NCBI GenBank assembly: GCA_963803295.1
Contig: CAWDMC010000010.1
Location: 248,001-312,000 of the forward strand
Length of the DNA stretch: 64,000 nucleotides
Source: CAWDMC01 sp963803295
GTDB lineage: Bacteria; Acidobacteriota; Terriglobia; UBA7540
Reading direction: 5' to 3'
Part shown: positions 57,127-64,000 of the stretch, piece after piece
Numbering within the stretch: the stretch's first letter is position 1
Layout: the number at the start of each line of letters is the position of its first letter
Translations under genes and position numbers: made by a program
The notes under the pieces: generated by a model
Database searches by the model: none
Told to the model about the DNA's origin: nothing
Seen by the model: the letters and a program-made list of their open reading frames with translations, nothing else

Positions 57127-57396
57127 CTTACGGGGTGGCCGTTTGGTCTGATGACCGATGGTTGAAAGGCAAAAGCGTGACTCGACGAGGAGGGAGAAAG
57201 CGGAGAGTTGAAATGCACAAAATCTGCGCCGTGCCGGCTCCAACAGGGCCAATGTTGGCGACCCCGCGCCAAAGGTGAGGATCACCCCAAGCGAGGACAC
57301 TCTTCTTGACGGAGATCGCAGACATGCTGAGAAGCGCATGTCTGCGCCGCCCCGTCCAATGCTGTGTGCTTGCTTACCGTGCTCCCACCATGCCGG

Positions 57397-58476
57397 CTAG
57401 GGCGCTGGGACAGCGGTTCTGTTCGCCGGGACGATCTGGGTCTGATAGCTGAAGACCTCGCGGCTGCGGGCGTTCACAAACACCTTCAACCAGTGCACGT
57501 CGTTGTTGCCGTTCTCCTGGTGGTCGCCGAAGGTCTCGACCCGGGTGAAGTTTTCGAGCCGCTGTCCCTGGGAGTCGAGGAACGGCTTGTCGATCCGGAA
57601 ATAGTGCGAGTCGCCGTGGACGTAGGCGACCGGCTTCCCGAAGGCGATCACCCGCTCGCGCAAGGCGACCAGAAACTCCTGGAAGCCGTCGGGCTCTCCA
57701 TCGGTCTCGGCCAGCGTTTGGGGGTCGCGCAGCGGCGCTCGCGTCGCGTCGGTGAGATCCCAGCCGGGATCGGCCTGCGAGATGAACATGATCGCGGCCG
57801 AGTGGCGCTGCTTCGCTTCGCGGAAAGTCTGCTGCATCCACTCGATGTTGGCCTGGTTGCGCGCGGCGTACTCGGCCGGGTCGGGTGCAGTGTCGCAAAG
57901 GTTGTTGCAGGAGCCTTGGATGTTCAGCGTCGCGTAGGTGACGCCGCCCAGGGTCCAGCGGCGATTCTCGACACAGGGCACATTACCTTTCACGCCAAGG
58001 CAGGTTGGGTCCGATTGCACCTCCTGGTGCATGCGGTGCTGTCCCAGAGTGAAGGAATTACTGAAGAAGAGCTTCCGCTCCTTGTCGAGCTGCGCGAGCG
58101 AGGAGTAGCCGGCGGTCCGATCGCAGTCTACCCAGTCGTTGTCACCCGGCGTGAAGACAGCGGGCGCCCGGAGCGAGTTGAAGTACGAAAGTGCCTGCGC
58201 GTAGACGGCATCCGTGCACTCGCTTGAGCCGCTCTTCAGATCACCGTCGTGGGCGGTGAAGGCGAGATCCTGCTTGTTCATATCGGCGATCAGGTTCGGC
58301 AGACCGACGGTCGCTTGCACCGTCGGGTAAGGCAGGTCGCCCCAGAGCCCGATGGCATACACGCCGTAACCGTTCTCTTCTTGTCCGCTGTCCCCCTGGT
58401 CCTCGGCAGTCGCCACCCTCGCCGTGACTGACGCAACTATCACCAGGGCGACGCCTAGCAAGAACAGTTTGCGCAT
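57397..58476 (-). CDS. exported calcineurin-like metallophosphoesterase
   Basis: 359 residues: signal peptide (LFLLGVALVIVASVTA) then a metallophosphatase domain. Metal ligands are seen in LWGDLPY, AHDGDLKSG, TPGDNDWVD (Gly-Asn/Asp box) and near the end VHGDSHYFRID (Gly-His box). The usual GNHE is replaced by GDNDWVD, as in some extracellular phosphatases. The start is ATG 58476, preceded by GGAAAGGG. The frame is open for 28 more codons upstream, but they do not look like a signal peptide. Monocistronic and divergent from aroDE. Confidence 0.8.
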   Translation of the reverse strand: MRKLFLLGVALVIVASVTARVATAEDQGDSGQEENGYGVYAIGLWGDLPYPTVQATVGLPNLIADMNKQDLAFTAHDGDLKSGSSECTDAVYAQALSYFNSLRAPAVFTPGDNDWVDCDRTAGYSSLAQLDKERKLFFSNSFTLGQHRMHQEVQSDPTCLGVKGNVPCVENRRWTLGGVTYATLNIQGSCNNLCDTAPDPAEYAARNQANIEWMQQTFREAKQRHSAAIMFISQADPGWDLTDATRAPLRDPQTLAETDGEPDGFQEFLVALRERVIAFGKPVAYVHGDSHYFRIDKPFLDSQGQRLENFTRVETFGDHQENGNNDVHWLKVFVNARSREVFSYQTQIVPANRTAVPAP

Positions 58477-58967
58477 TGATTGCAATCCCTTTCCTGGTTG
58501 ATCCAAATGACATTCCTTCGCTGCCATCATCATGCTTTTCCCTCCCGGACGTGAGGCCACTCACAACCTGAGTGATCCGCGGATATAGTTTTTGGCAAAA
58601 TGGGTGAGCTCTCAGATTGACTAATCCGTTATACAGGAATGTGAATTCTCTGTTAATTCTGGATGACATCGCGCCTGCCCACACGGCAGTCACCGTCAGG
58701 CAATAGGAGTCAGAGAAAGTCAGCGAGATTGTGGGCGTGCTCTTTTTGGACAACCGAGACGTTGCCTCGTGTTGCTGGTGGGTCCCTACTCAGAATGATG
58801 GTTCCGGCTGCCGGAAGGTCCAGACGCTGAGAAACCCACGGTCAGGTGTAGGACCGACCGCGGTTACCCCTCCAGCGGCCTAAATTCCTTGCGTTTTACC
58901 AGCAAGCATTTCTATAATCATCAGTTTAAGCCTTAAGGAGGACTCCTGTCCGGGTGGCGGCCGGCGT
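58477..58967. other. divergent intergenic region, metallophosphoesterase / aroDE
   Basis: 491 bases with no credible gene. An AAGGAGGACTCCT sequence at 58934-58946 is self-complementary (AGGAG/CTCCT) and looks like a strong Shine-Dalgarno, yet no start codon follows it in the aroDE frame at useful spacing. Candidate promoter boxes on either strand are poor. Confidence 0.4.
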
Positions 58968-60563
58968 TTGCGGTCGTGTGAGCTTGTAACCCTTCTGGTA
59001 GCCCCCCGGCCAATTCCCTTGGCTAAGCCCACCCTACCACGCATCTTCATCGCTCTTGCTGCGCCCACCGTGGCAGCGCTTGAGGCTCAGGCATCGCGCT
59101 TCGGCTCACCGGGAATTGGGCTCGAATTCCGGCTCGATTTTCTGAAGGAAATTGCTGATTTACAGACGCTTCTACATCAAGCCTTGTCGAGGATGCATTT
59201 CCCTGCCGTCATTGCCACTTGTCGGCGGGTGGAAGCCGGCGGGAAGTTCGAGGGTACCATTGAACAACAAGTGGAGATCCTCGCGGCGGCGGCGAGGGCC
59301 GGCTGCGGTTGGGTGGATCTCGAGATCGAGTCCTTCAGGGCCATGCCCAAGGCCGCGGTCGCCACCTGTCTGGAACCACTCAAGGCAGTGAAGATGATCG
59401 TTTCCTACCACGACTACCGGCGTACGCCCGACCTGACGTCGATCTACGCCCGCCTGGCGCAGGTCCGGGCGTCTGCGAATCACGGAGGACAGGCGATCCA
59501 GGTGCTAAAGATTGCGGCTCAGTCCACCAAGCTAATCGATAACCTGAAATATCGCAGTCTGCTCAACCGGCGGCGGTCGCTTCCGTTGGTGGCCTTCGGG
59601 ATGGGGCCTCTGGGTATTCCCTCGCGTCTGCTCGCGCTCCAGTGGGGAGCGCCGTTCGTGTACGCTTCGGCAGGCGATCTGCACGCCGTTGCTCCGGGGC
59701 AGTTGCCGGTGGAAGCTCTCCGCGGCGTCTATCGGGTGGAACACCTCGATGAGCGGACCCGCCTTTACGGGGTCGTTGGATCGCGAGCCTCGTTTTCTCT
59801 CTCTCCTCCCATGCAAAACTCGGCCTTCCAAGCCAAGCATGTCAATGCTGTTTACCTCCCTTGCGAGACGCCTCGCTTGGCGGACTTTCTCGAGTTCGCG
59901 CGCAAGCTGAAGTTCGAAGGCTTTAGCGTTACCATGCCTTACAAGGGCGCCATAATTAAACATCTTGACTGGCTGGAGCCGCTGGCCGCGCAGATCGGAG
60001 CCTGCAACACGGTAGCAATCCAGAACGGGAAGTGGATGGGGTGGAACACCGATGCCGCCGCCGTGGTCGAGGTGCTCACCAAACGTCTGCGCCTGGCGGG
60101 TAGCCGGGTACTGGTCTTGGGAGCGGGCGGAGCGGCCCGCGCCGCGGCTTACGCTCTGCGCGCTGAAGGCGTGGCGGTCCTGATTGCCGCCCGGAGGGAG
60201 CAGGCGGCTAAGCGGCTGGCGCGCGGCATCTCCGCTCAGGCGATTCCCTGGGATAAGGCGGACGGTCTGGATGTGGACGCGGTAGTGAATGCTACGCCGG
60301 TGGGAATGGCGCCCTACACGAACGCTTCGCCGATCGATCTGGCCCGCTTGCGGGTGCGCGTCGTCTTCGACATGGTCACGCACCCGTTGCAGACTCGCTT
60401 TCTGACGCAGGCCCGCGGACGCGGCCTGATCGCGATCCCGGGACTTGAAATGCTGGTGGCGCAGGGAGCCCGCCAGTTCGAAATCTGGACCGGCGAATCC
60501 GCCCCCCGGGCGCTAATGGAACAGGCGGTCCGTCAGGCGTTGAGCCCCTCCTCTGCCGGATGA
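58968..60563 (+). CDS. aroDE: bifunctional 3-dehydroquinate dehydratase / shikimate dehydrogenase
   Basis: 531 residues covering two consecutive steps of aromatic amino acid synthesis. Residues about 25-255 are a type I dehydroquinase with catalytic H148 (SYHDYRR) and Schiff-base lysine K181 (VLKIAAQS). Residues about 262-525 are AroE with the shikimate-binding SRASFSLSP, catalytic K326 (TMPYKGA), D362 (WNTDAAA) and the NADP loop GAGGAARAA. No ATG is available: TTG 58968 or TTG 59019 are the candidate starts. The second lies closer to the conserved beginning LPRIFIAL but has no ribosome-binding site. Fusions like this are known in plants and some bacteria including acidobacteria. Confidence 0.92.
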   Translation: MRSCELVTLLVAPRPIPLAKPTLPRIFIALAAPTVAALEAQASRFGSPGIGLEFRLDFLKEIADLQTLLHQALSRMHFPAVIATCRRVEAGGKFEGTIEQQVEILAAAARAGCGWVDLEIESFRAMPKAAVATCLEPLKAVKMIVSYHDYRRTPDLTSIYARLAQVRASANHGGQAIQVLKIAAQSTKLIDNLKYRSLLNRRRSLPLVAFGMGPLGIPSRLLALQWGAPFVYASAGDLHAVAPGQLPVEALRGVYRVEHLDERTRLYGVVGSRASFSLSPPMQNSAFQAKHVNAVYLPCETPRLADFLEFARKLKFEGFSVTMPYKGAIIKHLDWLEPLAAQIGACNTVAIQNGKWMGWNTDAAAVVEVLTKRLRLAGSRVLVLGAGGAARAAAYALRAEGVAVLIAARREQAAKRLARGISAQAIPWDKADGLDVDAVVNATPVGMAPYTNASPIDLARLRVRVVFDMVTHPLQTRFLTQARGRGLIAIPGLEMLVAQGARQFEIWTGESAPRALMEQAVRQALSPSSAG

Positions 60564-60584
60564 CGAAAGATGAATAACGGCGGG

Positions 60585-60678
60585 CAGTGGGTCAGTTTGA
60601 CGATGTAGCGGCGAGTTCACCTCGCCAAATGGCGGCGTGAAGCCGCCTCTACATCAAATTGACCCACCACCCACTGCA
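60585..60678. repeat. REP-like cruciform element
   Basis: Outer arms GCAGTGGGTCAGTTTGACG (from 60585) and its imperfect complement at 60650-60678 enclose two small hairpins: GGCGAG-TTCAC-CTCGCC (from 60611) and GGCGGC-GTGAA-GCCGCC (from 60632). GATGTAG and CTACATC are exact inverted ends of the core. It lies between aroDE and the prolyl oligopeptidase gene. Confidence 0.75.
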
Positions 60679-60803
60679 AGCATTTCTGGTTTATAGATTA
60701 TGATTTATGAGTGCATATAGCAGCGAGCCGTTAACCTTCCATAAGTCCTAAACCTTACAACTGCGTCTGCTCCAGAGCGTGGAACTCCGAAGAAGGAATT
60801 TAC

Positions 60804-62900
60804 ATGCGGACGATACCTCTGGTTCCACTTGCGATTTGTCTGCTGTCGCTGGTCTTCACGGTTCTGGCGAGTTCCCGGCAGGCAAAGCCTAAGAGTCCGC
60901 CCTCAACCGATCGCGACGCCGTCGTCGACTTGCTGCACGGAATCAGTGTGCCCGATCCCTACCGCTGGCTCGAGGATCAGACTAGCCCCCGAACCCGTGC
61001 TTGGATCGAAACGCAGAATGGCTACACGCGTTCTATTCTAGAATCCCTGCCCGGCCGGGCAGAGTTGCGCCAGCGGATCACGGCGCTGATGAAGGTGGAT
61101 GTTACTGGTGCGCCGATGGCGCGCGCCGGCCGCTACTTTTTCATGAAGCGCCTTGCGGACCAGGATCTCTTCGCGATTTACCTGAAGCAAGGCCTCGACG
61201 GCAAAGACGAGGTTCTCATCGACCCTGCCCCGATGAGCGCGGACCACTCCACCAGCGTGAATCTGGAGGATGTTTCGCGCGATGGTAAGCTCATGGCCTA
61301 CGGGGTGAGGCAGGGTGGACAGGACGAGGTTGTCGTGCGTTTTCTCGATGTGGACGCTCGGCACGATCACGCTGATGTTCTGCCCGTTGGCCGCTATATG
61401 AGCATTGCGCTTAGCCCCGACCACAAGGGTGTCTACTATGGCCGCCAGGCCTCTGACGGACCGCGCGTATATTATCACGCCTTTGGCGCTGACCCCAACC
61501 TTGACGCGGAGCTTTTCGGCAAGGGGTATGATCCTGAAAAGATTATCGTGGTGGACCTTTCGGAAGACGGGCGCTACCTCGTGATCCAAGTGCTGTACGG
61601 TTCGTCGGCCGACATCACTGAGATTTACTACAAGGACTTGGCGGAGAGGGGAGCTATCAAACCCCTGGTGAAAGATATCCGCGCGCGCTTCATCGCCCAA
61701 GCGGCGGGCCACCGGATCTTCCTCGAGACGAATTGGCAGGCTCCCAACGGACGAATTCTGGTCGCCGATCTCGAGAATCCCGCGCGGGAGCACTGGCGCG
61801 AGGTCGTGCCTGAGAGCGACTCAGCCATCGAGAGTTTCAGCCTCGCGGGCGGGAAAGTCATGGTGGGTTATGTACACGACGCCAGCTTTCTGCTGAGAGT
61901 CTTCAATGCCGATGGTTCATGTGCACGCGAGATTCCGCTGCCCGCCCTCGGAAGCGTGGCGGGCATCTCCAGCCGTTGGGAGAGCAGCGAGGCGTTCTTC
62001 CAATACAGCTCGTTTGTGATTCCACCGCAAATCTATCGCTACGACGTCGTCGGCGGAAGCGAGCGCCTGTGGGCGCAGACTCAGGTGCCGCTTGAGTCCG
62101 GCGGTTTTGAAGTCAAGCAGGTATGGTGCCGCTCGAAGGATGGCACGCGCGTTCCCATGTTTATCGTGGCCAAGAAAGGGCTGAAACTCGATGGCTCAAA
62201 CCCGGCGCTGCTCACTGGCTATGGCGGATTCAACCTGAACATTACGCCGGCATTTTCCGCGGAAGCGGCGGTTTGGGTGGAGAGTGGAGGCGTTTTCGCC
62301 CTGGCCAACCTCCGCGGCGGGGGCGAGTTCGGCGAGAAATGGCATCAGGCGGGAATGCTGGCCCGAAAGCAAAACGTATTCGACGATTTCGTTGCCGCTA
62401 CGGAATGGCTCATCTCGAACCGGTATACGTCGCCCGCGAAGATGGCCATTACGGGCACGAGCAACGGCGGTTTGCTGATGGGCGCCATGTTGACCCAGCG
62501 TCCTGACCTATATGGCGCCGTTGTATGCCGCTATCCGCTGCTCGATATGTTGCGTTACCAGGATTTCCTGGTGGCGCGCTTCTGGGTTCCCGAATACGGA
62601 TCGGCCGAAGACGCCGAGCAGTTCAAATGGCTGTACGCTTACTCGCCGTATCAGCACGTGGTGAAAGGCACAAACTACCCGGCGGTGCTGCTGATCTCGG
62701 GCGACGGCGATACTCGCGTGGCTCCGCTGCACGCGCGCAAAATGGCCGGCATGCTGCAGTGGGCGCAGGGCGGAAATAAGCCCATTCTGCTGGACTACGA
62801 TACCAAGTCAGGACACTCGGGTGGACGTCCACTGTCCAAGCAGGTCGACGAGATGGCGGATGAGGTCGGCTTTTTGTTCTGGCAGTTGGGAGTGAAGTAG
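60804..62900 (+). CDS. exported prolyl oligopeptidase (S9A)
   Basis: 698 residues. Signal peptide, an N-terminal propeller domain, and a C-terminal alpha/beta hydrolase domain. The catalytic triad is S553 in GTSNGG, D636 in GDGDTRV and H671 in KSGHSGG, all in canonical positions. It cleaves short proline-containing peptides, here probably in the periplasm. GAAGGA precedes the ATG. A single gene; together with the M28 and M16 genes it shows a strong commitment to peptide use. Confidence 0.94.
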   Translation: MRTIPLVPLAICLLSLVFTVLASSRQAKPKSPPSTDRDAVVDLLHGISVPDPYRWLEDQTSPRTRAWIETQNGYTRSILESLPGRAELRQRITALMKVDVTGAPMARAGRYFFMKRLADQDLFAIYLKQGLDGKDEVLIDPAPMSADHSTSVNLEDVSRDGKLMAYGVRQGGQDEVVVRFLDVDARHDHADVLPVGRYMSIALSPDHKGVYYGRQASDGPRVYYHAFGADPNLDAELFGKGYDPEKIIVVDLSEDGRYLVIQVLYGSSADITEIYYKDLAERGAIKPLVKDIRARFIAQAAGHRIFLETNWQAPNGRILVADLENPAREHWREVVPESDSAIESFSLAGGKVMVGYVHDASFLLRVFNADGSCAREIPLPALGSVAGISSRWESSEAFFQYSSFVIPPQIYRYDVVGGSERLWAQTQVPLESGGFEVKQVWCRSKDGTRVPMFIVAKKGLKLDGSNPALLTGYGGFNLNITPAFSAEAAVWVESGGVFALANLRGGGEFGEKWHQAGMLARKQNVFDDFVAATEWLISNRYTSPAKMAITGTSNGGLLMGAMLTQRPDLYGAVVCRYPLLDMLRYQDFLVARFWVPEYGSAEDAEQFKWLYAYSPYQHVVKGTNYPAVLLISGDGDTRVAPLHARKMAGMLQWAQGGNKPILLDYDTKSGHSGGRPLSKQVDEMADEVGFLFWQLGVK

Positions 62901-62935
62901 AAACGATCAAAAGGCAAAAGGCCGCCGCGGCAAAG

Positions 62936-63559
62936 ATGAAGATCCGCTTTAATTCACTCGTAACCGAGACCCCACAGCGCTTGTACGGGCTCAGCGCGCT
63001 TATCGAGCTGGTCTATCGAGCTACTCCGGATATCGAGGTGCAGGAAAGGGATGCTCTTAAGCAGTTGGCTGAGCATGAAAACTGGGATTATGGCGATTAC
63101 AGCGTGCAGGACCAATTCCTAGACGTTAAGTTCAAGTACTGGCTCCCTAAGTTAGCAGAGTATTCCATCTTAATCTTGCTGAGCTCGATCGTCGAAACAC
63201 AGTTGGTCGCCTATGCAAGAAGCGTTGGTCTAAGCGAGGGATCGGTTTTCGAGCCAAACGATTTAAGGGGTTCTGTCCTTGAGAGAACTGCGCTGTACGT
63301 AAAAAGAGTCTTAGGTTCGGAGTTAACTAAGAATGCGCGTTGGAAGGTTCTGAAAGATCTGCAAGATCTTCGGGACATTGTTGTGCACCGAGCCGGCAAG
63401 CCCGGTGATGACAAGAGGAGTCAAGTCGAACAGATGTGCCGATCATATTCAGGGATCTCGCTGGATGAAAACCCGTACGCAATCAATGGGGATCGTGAGC
63501 TTGGTATTTCCATACACGCGTGCAGGTATTTTGCAGGGGAGGTTGAAGTGTTTTTTTAG
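62936..63559 (+). CDS. hypothetical HEPN-like protein
   Basis: 207 all-alpha residues of no family I can name. The segment LRDIVVHRAG has the spacing R146-x4-H151, the signature of HEPN-type RNases, after two hydrophobic helices (YSILILLSSIVETQLVAY). HEPN proteins include toxins and phage-defence RNases; no antitoxin (MNT) gene is seen on either side, at least within the window. GC content is lower than in neighbouring genes, hinting at recent arrival. Start ATG 62936 with only a weak GGCAAAG upstream. Confidence 0.6.
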   Translation: MKIRFNSLVTETPQRLYGLSALIELVYRATPDIEVQERDALKQLAEHENWDYGDYSVQDQFLDVKFKYWLPKLAEYSILILLSSIVETQLVAYARSVGLSEGSVFEPNDLRGSVLERTALYVKRVLGSELTKNARWKVLKDLQDLRDIVVHRAGKPGDDKRSQVEQMCRSYSGISLDENPYAINGDRELGISIHACRYFAGEVEVFF

Positions 63560-64000
63560 GGACGTGTTCAAGGACGCTGGCTTGCCCGTTGAAACGGGTC
63601 TGTGGCCGATCCAAAGTGGCTTCCATTGAGGCAATGTTCAGGGCCGGCATGCGCTGCTATGCAGTTGGATGTGACGACGGAGGAGGTGAAGATGCCCGAC
63701 TCGGCAGAGGCTCTACGAATTACCAGAAGCCTTCACGTGAATGAAGCGCGGCAGCAGCGGACGATCTTGATGCCACTCTCGCAAACTGGGAGAGGAAGAG
63801 GCAGGCAGAACGTATTTGGGCGGAAGAATCCGTAAGACGCTGCAGGAGTGCCGCGCAGGCTGGGACGGGGCTACGGAAGCTCAGGATAGTAGAACATGGG
63901 CAGACTCCGACACAGGGCACGACGTGCACCCAACCCAGCGCCATGGAAGCTTGTGCACCGTAGCGATGACCCCCTCGCCCGGCCTTCGGCGACCCTCTCC
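63560..64000. other. terminal stretch without a recognised gene
   Basis: 441 bases. A 77-codon open frame on the + strand (63602-63835) has GGAGGAGGTGAAGATG inside it, giving a possible start at 63692, but the product resembles nothing I know. The last 27 bases (CTCGCCCGGCCTTCGGCGA) are a GC-rich, partly self-complementary sequence that may be the edge of another repeat. Confidence 0.35.

Noticed and set aside
57364..58227. Plus-strand open frame (287 codons) opposite the metallophosphoesterase
   Set aside because: A mirror frame rich in Val, Gly and Arg, as expected from the complement of a GC-rich gene; the minus strand carries the catalytic motifs.

Overview
The window looks like a chromosomal segment of an Acidobacteriota bacterium (Solibacter/Koribacter-like). 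The reasons are the mid-to-high GC, an Oar-type TonB-dependent transporter with an N-terminal carboxypeptidase-regulatory-like domain, repeated TPR and CRTAC1 (ASPIC/UnbV) proteins with Sec/Tat signals, a bifunctional AroDE and a DUF5777 barrel protein. This is inferred from protein style; no 16S rRNA or tRNA gene was seen.

Layout. 1-6.3 kb: glycolate oxidase Fe-S subunit (glcF), acetyl-CoA synthetase (acs), an exported HEAT-repeat protein, a SnoaL-like protein and an orphan receiver-like protein. 6.4-8.8 kb: an M28 carboxypeptidase broken by a one-base frameshift. 8.9-12.2 kb (minus strand): a complete protein-thiocarboxylate cysteine pathway (CysM-like synthase, JAMM protease, CysO/MoaD-like carrier, MoeZ-type activator). 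12.4-15.8 kb: a decayed URO-D-family remnant, then a pair of exported M16 peptidases in which only the first keeps the zinc motif.

15.8-50.9 kb: the centrepiece, a large accessory catabolic locus around a divergent regulatory region (23.8-24.3 kb). Leftward run a DeoR-type repressor, a frameshifted Tat-exported glycosidase-like protein and two large exported TPR proteins. Rightward run a TonB-dependent transporter, a TPR protein, and a tightly packed cytoplasmic operon: SDR dehydrogenase, DUF1537 sugar-acid kinase, PdxA2-like dehydrogenase, a class II aldolase fused to a metal-dependent cyclase, and a bicupin. A URO-D-family protein follows, then two more Tat-exported glycosidase-like paralogues, two CRTAC1 proteins, another TPR protein, a beta-propeller lipoprotein, a porin-like barrel and a cupredoxin. 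The simplest reading is a glycoside or sugar-acid utilisation system: outer-membrane capture by the TonB transporter, periplasmic cleavage by the Tat-exported enzymes, and cytoplasmic oxidation, phosphorylation and cleavage of a tetronate-like acid to triose phosphate. No SusD is present, and exported TPR and CRTAC1 proteins take its genomic place.

51-64 kb: a methyltransferase and two tandem B12-binding radical SAM proteins; a cytochrome c fused to a DUF5777 barrel; an RHS-core fragment abutting an intergenic palindrome; an exported metallophosphoesterase; aroDE; a prolyl oligopeptidase; and a small HEPN-like protein. Several dispersed palindromic (REP-like) elements sit between genes. Two of the broken genes (M28 peptidase and glycosidase-like) each lack exactly one base next to a C run, so consensus error must be excluded before calling them pseudogenes.
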